The translations under genes and the position numbers were made by a program. The notes beneath the pieces were generated by a model that was not told where the DNA came from, did not search any database, and worked only from the letters and a program-made list of their open reading frames with translations. A DNA stretch of 64,000 nt from Symbiodinium natans (taxonomy: Eukaryota > Sar > Dinophyceae > Suessiales > Symbiodiniaceae): contig CAJNDS010002204.1 of assembly GCA_905221605.1 (NCBI GenBank), positions 466,501 to 530,500 of the forward strand. Reading direction: 5' to 3'. This document shows, piece by piece, positions 9,900-21,498 of this stretch; the first letter of the stretch is position 1, and the number at the start of each line of letters is the position of its first letter.

Positions 9900-12600
9900 T
9901 AACCGTGCACAGGGTCGCCTGCCATGTTGCAGACTTGGTTGCCAGTCCTGTTCTCGGGTGGACCCACTCAAACGAGCGCTGCCAAGAACGAGCGTAACCG
10001 AGGTCGGCCGATGATCACGCAGCTGTCCGATACCCTGTAACGCTCTATACGACTCTATACGAGTTTATACTCTGCACATCGGACATCCTCTATAGACAAG
10101 GTCGACAGTCTAGATTTGTTCAGCCCGTTCTCCCGAAAGAGCGAATGCAAGGGCCGGCCGCAGCTTCGAAGGCAAAGCCTTGGTCACCTTAGGCACGGCG
10201 GCTGCAGTGTTTATAATATGTATATATATATATATATGCAAAAACTCTCTCTCTCGCTCTTCTAGAATCTCTGCTTTTTGTTGGCACGAACAAGTCTCTC
10301 TCACAAACGAAGGCGCTGAGTGCATGGCCGCTGGGCTCTGTGCGGCGATGCTGGGGGCAAAGATCGCCTTTGTACAGCGCTCGGGATTGGGGATCTGGTG
10401 AATGTGTTGAAGAGCCTTGAACTGCATCAAGCTTCTACAGTCCGACGGTCCAGGTCTGCGAACGGAGCCTGGAGTCCCATGTGCAGCACAACGTGCGCCT
10501 GCACGGTCCCCGGTCTCCAAGTGATGAAAGAGAACGGCGTCGGAAACACAATCTTCGGATCAATCCGAAGTTGAAGGCGTTGGCCGTTTCATTAAGGCTA
10601 AAATTATCGGCGTTAATTGGAAACGAGCAATGGAACAACAAGGACAATTAACTCTGTAGTTAGATGGTGGACTTCCGGGCTGTTCAACACCCTCTCCAGA
10701 CAAACAAAAAACTGGATTTAAGTGCTTTCTAAGGGCTCGGAAGGAGACGGCTATCTCCAGAGCTGCTCCAGAGTTAATCTTTGGTAGTGCTGGCGTTGCT
10801 TAATGACGCTGAGGGGAATTAACCCTGGATTTGATTGTTTGCTTGGGGGTCCTCCAGGGGAAGTAGCTCAGAGTTTATTTGTTTTCTCGAAGGCTCCATG
10901 GCTGTTGGCTCAGGTTTCGCAGGGACACCTTGGACTACACCAAGACCAAGACGAACGTGCTCACTGTAACTTCGTGCAGCCCAGGAAGGTGGGGAACAAC
11001 GGAAGGTTACTGCTGGTCTCGCCTTTTCAAGCCTTTCCCCGCCTTTCCGGAGTCTGGCTCCCATAGAGGGTCGCTCAGGTGTGGGAGTCTGGATGCAGAT
11101 GTCCTGGCTGAGAAATTACAGGTTGGGCTGTCCCACACCGAAGCGGCTGTCTTTTGACTTCGCTTTTTCGAGGCACCGTCGTTGGATATTCTGGCCGGGG
11201 CCTCTAATCTGACTTTTGGAGAAGCAGCAGAATGCAGATTGGGGCCCAAGGTGCTGACTGAGGTGAGCTTCGCCAGAGTTGTCCATCGCCTGAGATCAAC
11301 CCTTGAAAGAAAGTACTTGTTGTGGTGCTTTGCGAATCTGACTTGTTGATCTACTGCGTGAGGTTGGCGACTTTGGCGGGATCAATGGAGTTCGACGGGG
11401 TGAGGCCTGGGAAATGAGTGCTCTTCCTGTGCACGTCAACAGAGGTCGGGCGTGGTATTCTATAGATCTTATCTGGTCATGCATCTTTCAACTTTCAACG
11501 AATTGCCGCACTCGGGCTTCTGGCCGCCAATGCACCGCTCCTCTTTTGGAGGTGTCCTTCTTTCAGATGCTCGGGAAGCTGGCCCACAACTTGGGAACCA
11601 CCGAGCAGCTAGGCAAAGCGTCAAGCCATGTGATTCTTGTGTCTAAGATCCCTGCTCGAAGCTGTGCAAGAGCGCTTGCCAGGAACCTAGCAGATGCAGC
11701 TTCAAGTCGGTGTAGGGCCCCGCTGAGTCATTTTTGCGGAAGGTGATTTGTGATCAGAGCTTCGCGATGGCAGAGGCCCGCAGAAAAGGTACATTGATGA
11801 CATTTCATATGGTGCAGTCTGTAGTATGCTCTACTGCAGCATGTTGCAGTGTTGCAGTATGCTATAATATGTTATGGTATGTTGTGGTATTGTTATGGTG
11901 TGTTCTGTATGTTACAACACGAGCACCTTAGGATCTGCCTTAGAACTCGAGTTCTGGAGCGTCGGAGCCTTGCAACCGCAACAGGAATCTCCCCGACGAG
12001 CCAGGTCGGACGAGGAAGCCAGGGATGTTTAGGGATGCTATGGGATGCTTGGAGCCTGCACAGGCTTGGTAGAATTCCGTCTTGAGACCTTGCCCAGTCC
12101 ATGCTCAACTTCAGAATCGACGTAGCTTTTCTGCAGTGGACAGCCTCAAGACCTCATGCCAGCATGACATGTGAACTTTCTGATCACGTTTGCCTCGCGC
12201 TGTTCGTTACATGTGTCAGGAGGGTGACGGACTTCCACCTGGGCTGAGCGCAGCTCTTTTTCTGCAGACGGAGAGTTTAAGGGAGAAAACATGGACTGGG
12301 CCTTTTCTCTGGGATTTTCTTCAGGACCTACAGAGCAGTTCTCTCAGCCCTCAGGCTTTGCCACCAGAGTGGCATGCGCGGCCTTTCTGCTTGCTGCCAC
12401 AAAGTATCCCGGCAGTTGCCCCGGGCTGTTGTCTGACTCGATAGGACTCCATGGCTGCATGGAAGAGTACTCCGTGCTTCATTGTGCTTGAGTGCTTGAG
12501 TGCTTGAGGTGATCTGGCTGGAGCGTCAGGATGCTGAGGTGGTTCGGCGAAAGCCGCCTCCCATTGTGCACCGGGCTTGTCACAACCTTCCATGGCAACG
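9900..12600. other. Mostly featureless stretch with microsatellites and weak exon candidates
   Basis: A TA run lies at 10221-10237 and a CT run near 10246-10256. Weak coding-looking pieces are RDTLDYTKTKTNVLTV near 10918 (after CGCAG) and MLGKLAHNLGTTEQLGK near 11568 (after TTTCAG). Neither can be joined to anything else. TGCTTGAG repeats occur near 12484-12508. Confidence 0.35.
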
Positions 12601-12619
12601 GTGGCAACAGGTCCCTGAA

Positions 12620-13080
12620 GGCTCACGTGGCTCACCGGATGCTGTCTGTGTTCGATCCCGCAAAGGCCGAGATCTCCGATGCCTCCCATGGGAGAGAGCC
12701 TCAAACCTTGCCGAATTGCCGCCACAAAATCGCCGGCTCTGAAGCTGCGATGTGAGGCGCGTCATCCTCCAGATGTGGGTGCGGAGGGCACATGCAAAGG
12801 CAGGTTCTCAATCTCGTTTGCACTGAGGGGAGTGCAGGAAGCAGACCTACTCGTACACAGAAAGGAACGGACGTTCGTGAGCCCCTTCTTAATCATTCCT
12901 CATGTAGCTTTCCTTTGCTTTCTCTCGTCGAAGAAGATGGCATGCGTGCGTTCTGTTTTCAGTGCTGATGTAGCAGATCTGTTCTTTGATGACAGCCCTC
13001 TTCTTGGTCAACGAGTTGAGAGCAAAGAATGGTTCGCAAACAACGCCAAATTGAAGGAGGCCAGGCCTGAATCGCACGTC
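12620..13080 (+). CDS. Candidate exons, possibly 5' part of the endonuclease gene
   Basis: One frame near 12617-12700 reads SLKAHVAHRMLSVFDPAKAE. A second near 12960-13070 reads ADVADLFFDDSPLLGQRVES and then KEWFANNAKLKEARPE. Both look like real protein. They lie 300-800 nt upstream of the endonuclease I exons on the same strand, so they could be its N-terminal exons or a separate gene. The junctions were not solved. Confidence 0.3.
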
Positions 13081-13386
13081 TCCCATGCTTGCCTGAGGCA
13101 TGTATCATGAACAGAGCGCGCGCGCGCGCCCACTGTGTTCCTGCAATTTGGACCAAGCAGCGGTTCCTTTATAGCCCGTGCTCGAAAAGCACCTGCGGTC
13201 TCTTTTTCTGGCCGCATGGGCATCTGCCCTTGTTCTTGTTCCAAGCCAAGCATCGGAGCAAGTCTGGAGCTTCTGTCACCTTCGCAGGTAAAGCCCGCGC
13301 CTCAGTCTGCCCAGTGCTCCTACGGTACTATCTCGCAGCACTTGACTTCGAGTGCGGCTGGGCTGATATGCTGTGAGTGAACCGAG

Positions 13387-14187
13387 GCAGCGTTACATAG
13401 AGGAGCCCAAGCAGCTGCCCTACTCACAGAACGCGGCCAACGGTCATAAGGATGTTTGGGATGCCTTGACGCTGATGGATGCGGCCCTTGATCGCAGCGG
13501 TCACATCGTTCTTCTGTACTCCGGCTATGTGATCGATCCCGGTCACAAAGATCACGAGTATCAGGCTGGCTGGAACCGGGAACATGTGTGGCCAAAGAGC
13601 CATGCTGCACTGACGACCTCACATCCAGGCCCCGGGACGGACATTCACAACCTCCATGCTGCCGACATCAGCGTGAATGCCCATCGGGGCAACAAGGACT
13701 TCGACGTCCTTGTGGAGGGCGAAGAGGGGGTCCAGGTTGTCACAGACTCGAGCCCACCTCAGGGATACTCAGGCATGGCGCGCCTCTGCATGGTCTCCCC
13801 GAGTGCTTGGGAGCCACCAGATGTTGCCAAGGGCGCAGCAGCCGAGAAGCACTAAACTTGCTTAGGATGAAACCTCAGCCATCTGCCAGTTTGAGTTACA
13901 GATGTATACATCACAGCAACTTGTTTCATGAAGGACCAGCCAAGGTAGCCAGATCCTTGATGTACATGGCTTGCATGTACGCCGACCACGGCCTGCAGCT
14001 TGTTGAGGGCCAGACGAAGAACCACAGCATGCAGCTGGGAAACTTGCAGGCGATACTGCGTTGGGCTGCGACATTTCCGCCAAGTGAGCGGGAGAAGAGG
14101 CGAAACGAAGTTGGACAAAGTCTCCAGGGCAATCGGAATCCGTTCATAGACCATCCAGATCTCTGTGAAAGAGTGCTGTGGTCATAG
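13387..14187 (+). CDS. Endonuclease I family nuclease (EndA/NucM/Vvn type)
   Basis: This encodes a non-specific DNA/RNA endonuclease of the bacterial endonuclease I family (beta-beta-alpha-metal fold). Exon 13387-13834 shows VWDALTLMDAALD, HIVLLYSGYVIDP, the catalytic block WNREHVWPKSH and the metal-site block DIHNLHAADISVNAHRGNKDF, then WEPPDVAKG. Exon 13945-14187 continues VARSLMYMACMYADHG and ERRNEV-like RRNEVGQSLQGNRNPFIDHP, with a stop at 14185-14187. The general base/metal residues of the EH and HNL...N..RGN motifs are all present. Intron 13835-13944 is 110 nt, phase 0, GC donor (GGC|GCAGCA) and CCAAG|GTA acceptor. The joined protein has the family's usual order without a gap. No signal peptide is visible because the 5' exons are unknown. 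Confidence 0.85.
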
Positions 14188-15378
14188 TGTAGGAAGCCTG
14201 ATGGCTTCAGACCTGCGGCAAAGAAAAATCCAAGCAAATTATTCGAACGTAGGCCTCCAATCGCTCGGTCCGTGGCGGTGCCGGTTGCAAGAGGAGCAGT
14301 GGTATAAGTAGCAATCAACTTAGAGTTGGAGTGGTCGTCTTCGGGTATGAGCAGGTTTGCAGTTTTGCTTGCCTTGGGTTTTGAATTTGTCTAGCCTTCT
14401 TGGGAGAGGTAGTAAGGTCTCATTCGGCCTGTCTCTTGCAGCTTGCACCCAACAGCAGGCCATCTCTTGCAGCTTGCCCTTTAGAAAACCAGAGGGCCTC
14501 CGGGCCTCCAGGGCCAGAGGGTGGGGAGGGGGCGGGGGTGCCATCGAACAAGGGCTTTTCAAGAACTTCTACACAGTTTTCCTTTGCGGGGCGTGGGAAT
14601 TAGCTGCAAAGAGTCTCTGAAAGGCGCTGCAGTCCCACAACAGCGTCAAGCACATGGAGGCGAATCATGTGCGAAGCTCAGCTGATGCGAGACGAGACAT
14701 GTTGAGCTGTCTTGCAGGCTTGATCAGACTTGCGAGCTTTGGCGATGGCATGTCAGGTCTTGCAGGAGGCCAGGGCTTGGGCTGACAGCCTGCTCCCTAG
14801 GACAAGAATCTCAGCGAGAGATAGTGAGTGAAGTGATCTAAGTGCCCTGCACACCCCAGGTGTTTCCCTGTCCCAGTTTCTCGCGGGTGGTTCTTCCAAG
14901 GCACGCTGGAAGCAGCACACATTAAACACACAGACTCGTTGAACTGGGTCGTCCGTGCTCATCCCTTGTCTCATGCAGATTGTACTTAGAATGCGGCCGT
15001 TGGACATGTTGTAAACTGCTTTGCTTTACATATTATCACTGCCATTGCAGCTTCGTTGCGAAAATAACTGCTTCTCCTAAGTCGTAGAGAGACAAGGTGC
15101 GGAAAGAGATGGGAAGAGCCACTTGTAGAGTAACTAAACTGTTAAGATCTCCTCGATGATGTTGCAACACGAATGCGGATGCTCCATTTGGCAGGCCTCC
15201 TACTCGGAGCCGTCGCAGTGCTCAACAGAAGGTGCTGCAATGGCAAGTGTTTTTCTGGAGATGCGCTCTGGCTCTGTGGTCTGATATACCTTGAACAGCC
15301 CACGCTATCTCTTTCAGAGGTTGAAGCTTAGGCTCAAGAACAACGTGATTTCTCGTGTAGCCGTCTTTTGCTTCAACC
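14188..15378. other. Stretch with no supportable gene
   Basis: The endonuclease 3' flank and a spacer. No exon-like frame was found. A G-rich patch lies at 14519-14541. Confidence 0.4.
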
Positions 15379-16158
15379 ATGGCTTTCATGCAAAGGCGCC
15401 TTCCACCCTTGCAGGGGGCGTTTTCCTTTCCTCCGGTACCAAAACTGCCTCCCAGAGCAGTTTCCGTCGCTCCAGCAGCTTCTCCGGCTACGTACCCTTC
15501 GAGCTCAGCACTGCCAATTTGGAAACCCGTCGAACCTGTCGATAAACTTGTGGAGCACCGGCCAGAAAGCACAGTAGACTCCAGTAGACCTCTGGCCGGA
15601 CACAGACGATGAGGAAGCATTGGCTTGGGTGGAGGAGCAATCCACAGCCAACACAGTCTTTCTGCATTTCGAAGATTCCGAGACCTGCAACTCGACTAAT
15701 TGGAGTCCGCCTGGGAATGTCTTAAATTTGTTTAATATGCAACCAAAGAGTGGATTTTTTCCGGAATTCCTTGCCACGTGCTTTCTACACCAAGGTCAGC
15801 ATGGCCAAGCCATCGTCATACTTTTCAGATCGCACGGTGCCATCGCATGCCCATGCCCACTGCCCCGGCTGGGGGCTCGCAGCAAGTGGACGTCGTACAG
15901 TCGCATGGGCAGTTTTTGCAGAACGTGGAGATGGAGAAGTGGCAAGAATGCCAGACGCAGCCAGGCCAGAAGCCGATGTTGTCTCGCCAGGTGCTCGAAG
16001 CCTTGATGGCAAGGGAGCAAGCAAGAGGTATGACATCTCAGCCAGCGCTGTGGGGCACGGTGGACGGCAGCCGAATCTCGGCCACCGTGCCGGAAGTGAT
16101 GAAAGCGCAGCGTGCCGGTGCAACTGCCTTGAAGAAGGCAGGAGCATGCCCGCTGTGA
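15379..16158 (+). CDS. Candidate Pro-rich protein of unknown function, several exons
   Basis: The frame from ATG 15379 reads MAFMQRRLPPLQGAFSFPPV and a Pro/Ala/Ser-rich stretch ending KPVEPVDKLVEHRPES. A different frame near 15595-15650 reads PDTDDEEALAWVEEQ. From about 15880 another reads QFLQNVEMEKWQECQTQPGQ and LSRQVLEALMAREQA. The change from a Pro-rich head to acidic and then helical segments is typical of a disordered regulatory protein. Splice sites were not fixed and the family is not recognised. Confidence 0.35.
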
Positions 16159-16465
16159 ATCTGCAGCCTTCGGTTTCCAATACCCGCCCTCGACGCAGGC
16201 GCGGCCACAAGGCCTGACGCTCGCCTTGACTGAGGCTTTTGTGAACAGGAGGGGTCTTGGCCTAAGGCTGAGCTTACGCTCCCAATCATTGTCGCCCCAT
16301 TGGATATCGTGGGGCGCTGGGTGTTGACACGGCTTAGATACCATTGTTGGAGTTTGTTGAACTTGACGGCTGGAAATGTCTGACTTAGAATCAAAGATCT
16401 GAACTGGAAGACTGAACAAAGTATTGTGGCAATCTTGGTTTTTGACCCCTGCAGTCAGCAGAAGC

Positions 16466-17831
16466 TCATCCTAATTCGAGATGCATGAATACAATAAGAG
16501 CAACTGCCTTCTGATCACCGACGCGATAGATGTGATCCTGCAAGTGAGTCTTTAGCAGAGCTATTCCCACTCGACGTCGCACGTGCAGTGCATGACCTCG
16601 TGATGCTTCGATACCTTCAAATGAAGGGCAGGAGCCAGGCCTTGACATGTCGAGTGGAACATGTTGGAACTAGCCTGTGCATGTTTACTGTTGGTTAGAG
16701 GCTTCAGGGCAGCGGCCTATCTCGCTGCGTCGGAGGTCTACGGGCCCTCTTATGGAGCCAGGTGATTCAAACTTTGAACAGATTCATGTCTCCTCCTGCA
16801 CAAACAGCCTTCCAAAAACCTGTCCTGGGCGCATTTCTGAGCAGCTGTTTGAGCACAGCGCTCCATTCCCGACCGGGAGAGTGGCATCTTTTGAAGAAAG
16901 ATCCAAAATGACCGCACCCAAGTTTGCCTCACGTCAGAGGCAGACAGCCATGTTGCTCTGATGATATTGACAGTGTCATTGGGGAAGAGTCTGCTCCCCA
17001 GTTGTCATGCTGTTTGACGTTGCTGTATATGCGACAGGCTTAGCAGCCACCTACAGCAGCTTCAAGACGCCCTGACCTCACTTTAGGGTTAGAAGTGAGC
17101 CCGTGACATCGCCGTGGGCATGAGCCATCAGGAGCCATATATGAGGTTATTCTTCTAGGAAGCTGTTCGCCTGCCGAGTTTTCGAAAGACGCCAAACAGC
17201 GCCCGGGAACACAGGCAGTCATCTTTTGTCTTCAAATTCCCACTTTGAGTCCGCCATGACCTCATTTCCGCTTGCCTGGTGCTCTTCCTTTTTTGCATGC
17301 AGGTCATGCGAAAAGCGCAGGTCCAACGCCAGCATCTCTGAAAGCTGCGCACTGAGCCCCAATAAGTCAGCAGCTGTTGTTGAGACCCCCCATGCCGAAA
17401 CGATGAAGTCACAGAAGCATGATTGCCGCATCCGCTTGCTGCCTTCCGGCCCGCGCTATGCTACGCTCAGGTCGTGGAAAAGGCAACCGCACCGTGCGGA
17501 TCCCTAGCTCTACCTCATGTGACCAGCTAGCGGCGCGGTTGCCACTAGTAAGGGGAGGGAACCCTCCTTACCGCCGACCATCAACATGACAATGGCGCGC
17601 ACAGGAAGGATCGGCATTTTCGTAGCGATTTTTAAAACGCAGTTTTGCTTGGTTAAGGCGGCCAATTCGTCGCTCCTTTAAAATTAAAGCGCTTGCACGG
17701 CCACAAAGCTGCTGAGCTTCTTCGGGGCCTTCGTCGACCTGGGCTATTGAAGAGAGAGTTCTCAAACCGAGCCACGTGCGCTGCCAATTGCTTGTTGCAC
17801 TTGTTGACGCCGAGGTGCGGGAGCCAACCAT
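16466..17831 (-). CDS. Minus-strand gene of unknown product, at least three exons
   Basis: Read on the minus strand, an exon from about 17742 (after CCCAG) down to about 17571 reads VDEGPEEAQQLCGRASALIL and LNQAKLRFKNRYENADPS. It ends at a GTAAGG donor. A second exon (17431-17219) reads LLGLSAQLSEMLALDLRFSH and HAKKEEHQASGNEVMADSKW. A terminal exon reads RRRVGIALLKTHLQDHIYRV and ends FMHLELG at TGA 16466-16468. All three have globular protein character, and the plus-strand frames are poorer. The gene is divergent from the TBC gene. The function is not recognised. Confidence 0.42.
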
Positions 17832-18914
17832 TGCAGAGCGACACTCCTCGCCTCCGTACTGGCCCCTCTGCCTGGTAGCTCATTCATGACTCGACTCGAG
17901 ACCGAAACATGGGCTTTCCTTGGCTTTCCTCGCTTCTCCGTTCCTCTGCTTGCAGTAGGGGGCTGAGCATTGTCCATGTTGCGCAAGGTACAGCTGCAAC
18001 CGTGCGGTGTATGGTACGTAGAGAGCGAGGTCCCGCTTCCTGTACATAGTACAAGCTAACGTCTGATAGGAAATTCCATTGACGTGCATGACTTCGCCAG
18101 CATGGTGCCAACATGGCGCAGATGATGGCAGGTGCTGTAGGAGGGCTCGATGGAATGGCGACACTTTTGGGCTGGAGCCGCTGCAGTCAGCAGATTGCGA
18201 AGTAATCTGTAATCTGCAAGTTGAGTTGAACTCTGAAGCAAGCTCGCGAAAAGAGGCCATACGCATGCAATCTTGGTTCTTTTTCGAGGTCTCGCTTGAA
18301 GGGGCTCGGACTCGCGACAGACTTCCATCCACTGTCGCTGGCCGGAGACCGACTATGTAATGAGGTGCGGTTTAACTTTACCGTCTACCAGACTGCTGTC
18401 AAGAACGGAGCATGATCCACCGCGTCCACCGGCCAGCGCCACACCAACAACGGTAATAGAATACGAGCCCTAGCAGTAGCAACGCTGTGGCGACGCCCAT
18501 GGCAGTTCCTGGAACCTTGCCTGAGACCATTCTTTAGCTGTGAGCCTTCGGATCCCCCCCGCATTGACCTTGATCAACCTGCTGCTCGTAATCATTCGAT
18601 TCTCTTAAGGATTCCTGTGATGTCGCTTGCATGCTCCGCTGAACCTGCTTCCCTTGCGACCAAGCTTGCCAGCATGTGTAGTAGTTGTTTTCTTCTAGTT
18701 GTGCATGAGTGCGTATGTATATAAAATATACATTTCTACATATGATATAGGTTCATACCGGAAAAATGATGATGGTTCCTCGTGTATACATATCGATGCA
18801 GATTGGGTCTCCTTCGATACAAAAACAAAGCCCTACTTGACGTACTTTCTTCTGGCCGCGTCTTGCTTCTTGGACTTCCAGCCAAGCACGAAATTGTGTA
18901 CCGGGCTCCAACAG
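17832..18914. other. Spacer between divergent genes
   Basis: It lies between the minus-strand gene and the TBC gene. AT-rich sequence at 18712-18800 includes short TA runs. No firm exon was found. A possible TBC 5' exon reads DADWVSFDTKTK near 18800. Confidence 0.35.
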
Positions 18915-20142
18915 CCAGTTGTGCTGGGGCCACACGTGATCCTTCACACGGGTGCGCTAATGAAAGCCATAGAGAAGCCCTTGCTGTTAGCAGAGATTCC
19001 GGGACATGTTACATCCCCGGAGCCGAAGGTAGGTGTTTAGTTCCACGCGCCCATGGGGCATGATTCCGCTGCCTGTCGAGATGTCTTACTGGTGCTGCCC
19101 CGTTGCTCCACTCTTCTCAACGTTGCAGCCGATGCGGTGGCTTCGAGCCTTGCCTGCAGACAGCGTCGAGCGAAGCCAACGAGCAGAACAGCGACCGCAA
19201 AATCAGCAGACGCTCAACACGCTCAAGAGCTTTTCGGAAGAAAAGATCCTGGACGAGGCTGGGCGCGCACGGAAGTGGAGTTCGGTACTGTCGGCGGCAG
19301 AAGAAGGAAGCCAAGGAAGCCAAGGAAGCCCTGATGGCCTAAAGGCCCCCGAAGCTTTGGATGCTTTGGTGGTGTTGTGCAAAGAGAAGCCCTCATTGTT
19401 CAAGGAGCTTGTGGTGTCGGGAGTTCCGTCGGAGCTGCGTTGGGAGGTTTGGAAGGCTGCTTTGGGAGGTCTTCGTAGCTTCGGCGGTGCTGAGGGTCGG
19501 TACCAAGAGCTTCTGTGTGAGAGAAGCAGCTGGGAATCGCTCATCGAGCAGGACTCCAAGAGAACTTTCCTTGTTTTACCACTCGAAGGGGCCAACAAGG
19601 GGCATTCACGGAGCTTGCAGAACATCTGCAAGGCCTATGCCAACTTGAGCCCAGAAGTTGGTTATTGCCAAGGCATGAACTTCATAGTTGGCCTGCTGCT
19701 GTTGGTCTCAGGCGGAGCAGAAGAGGAGACGTTTTGGGTGTTTGTGGCTCTTATGCATGACTTGCAGCTTTCCGGATTTTATACCGGAGGCTTTCCACTC
19801 CTCAGACGTTACATGGATGGGTTTGGCCAACTGCTTGTTGCCGTCCTGCCGCGAATCTCACGGCATTTGCAAGATGAGGGCATTCATGTTGAAGAGTTCC
19901 TGCAGTCCTGGTACTTGACGCTCTTCGTCACGTGCTTGCCAAAGGCAGCCGTCGTGGAGATTTGGGATGAGATTATCTGCTGCAGCGGGCTTCCTTTGCT
20001 GGTCCCGCTGTCTGTGGCGCTCCTCGAGTGCATCCCGGTCTCCTCCTCCCAGCGAAAGTTCAAGTTCCTGCTGAAAGACGTCGTGGCAAGCAAAGCGATT
20101 GCCATCGCACAGTTCCTGCGCAGGCGATGGAAGGTTAGCTGA
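18915..20142 (+). CDS. TBC-domain Rab GTPase-activating protein
   Basis: The large exon 19129-20142 encodes a full TBC domain, which speeds GTP hydrolysis by Rab GTPases in membrane traffic. The three signature motifs are intact: GVPSELRWEVWKAALGG (about 19406-19460), IEQDSKRTF with the arginine finger (about 19543-19569), and GYCQGMNFIVGLLL with the glutamine finger (about 19661-19702). The C-terminal helices follow, to RRRWKVS and TGA 20140-20142. An upstream exon 18915-19028 (HVILHTGALMKAIEKPLLLA) fits in phase 0 through a GT-AG intron 19029-19128 (AAG|GTAGGT ... TTGCAG|CCG). An ATG at 19081 would lie inside that intron, so it is probably not the start. The catalytic exon is over 1 kb, long for this locus. 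Confidence 0.9.
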
Positions 20143-21092
20143 TGTCCTCTGTAGATGCCTACAAGTAGCTCCATGTAGCTCCAGCAGCGACATTCGATGA
20201 CCCATGAAGGCTCAACAGTATGTTCAGTATTGTGTCCACTTCAATGAAAATTTCAGTACATTCAAAGGAGTGCGTAGTCTTGTGAAGCCACCCTGGCCAA
20301 GTCCAACCTCAAGCCAACGCGAGTTACGCGAGTTGCCCAACTCAACTGGCCAACATCCTACATCCCATCGGACCTGGCCTCCCACAACGGATCACAACGG
20401 AGCAGACGGGCTGGAGTGGGTGCAAGCACGCAAACAGCTAGAACGGGCGGGAAAGTGTGCCGCAACCCATGTGGTCCCAAGCAGCAGTAAAGGATGGTGT
20501 TTCATGTAGTTCCCGTGTAGTTCCCTACCTAGCGTAGCCATCAGCTCCCTGAGGCGCAGCCGTGAGCTCCTGGGTCAAAGCCGGGAGCTTCTCAGCTGTG
20601 CACCGATGGAGCCAGAAAAGATGCAATGCAAAGCCAGTCCATGCCAGTCCTGAACAGTTCCTTGAAAATTTTGAGCGGCCTGTCAGCTGGTCAGTTTTTA
20701 GCCGAGCATGAGCGTGCAGCAAACACGTCCGCGGCCGCAGCGTTACCCATGGTGTGTTAACCAGTCCTTTGAGGACGGAGGTAGTTTTGGATGGCGTCCC
20801 AGCGCCGAAGCACCAGAACCTTGGCATGGGTTGTTTTTGTTGTGCGGCAGGTTCAGGAAATTGTCCCGGAAGATCACCAAAGCCACAGGAGCCTATGTTG
20901 AGTCCGTGTTGAGTCCAGGAGCACGATGGTTGTCTTGCGGCCTCGTTGGCGTGGCAGTCTGCAGCTTTGCCGCAAGCTCCTCAAGGACAGTTTTTCCAAC
21001 AAGGGCACCTGAACAGCAGATCTCAATGTGACAATGTGCCGTAACTTGGGTTAACTTCCTTTGAGTTGGTGTCACCATTTGTCGCCACAGAG
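20143..21092. other. Spacer with weak coding hints
   Basis: It follows the TBC stop. A short frame near 20850 reads KLSRKITKATGAYVES, which is faintly KH-like and could be an upstream exon of the next gene. Nothing else was seen. Confidence 0.3.
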
Positions 21093-21498
21093 GACCTGGG
21101 AAACATCCCGAGCCCTTGCTGCCGCAGCTGCCCCTGCAGCAGAGGCTGAAGCCCAGGTTCTCGCCCCGTGCTGCTGGAGCAAACGTACATATTCTGTAGG
21201 CATATGATCCCAGATGTTGTTTTCAGCGTTTTTGCACGTATGGACCGCTTGCGACTCACGACTCTGGATTGGGAAGGCACCTGCTAGCTGTCAGCAGCTG
21301 CAGAAAGAACAGATGGAAGCTGTTCAGACGGGTGCCAAGAAGCTGACCGCAGCCGATGTGCCGCAGTGCTCTGTGACGTTCTTGCGAGGTCACGCATTTC
21401 TGGTTGGGAGAAGGCTCTTGCCGACAGAACTCTTAGAACGTCCTGCAACCTTGTCGAGCACTCGTGCCAGGCCTCTGCCGAAGGCCGCTCCGTGTTGA
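21093..21498 (+). CDS. Candidate Ala-rich/coiled-coil protein, two exons
   Basis: Exon 21093-21156 reads SRALAAAAAPAAEAEAQ. Exon 21295 onward reads QLQKEQMEAVQTGAKKLTAA and DVPQCSVTF. A phase-0 GT-AG intron 21157-21294 joins them (GCCCAG|GTTCTC ... TGTCAG|CAG). The later part of the frame, to TGA at 21498, may be intron read-through, since GAT|GTGCCG is a possible donor. The product is unknown; a link to the KH-like piece at 20.85 kb is possible. Confidence 0.4.
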
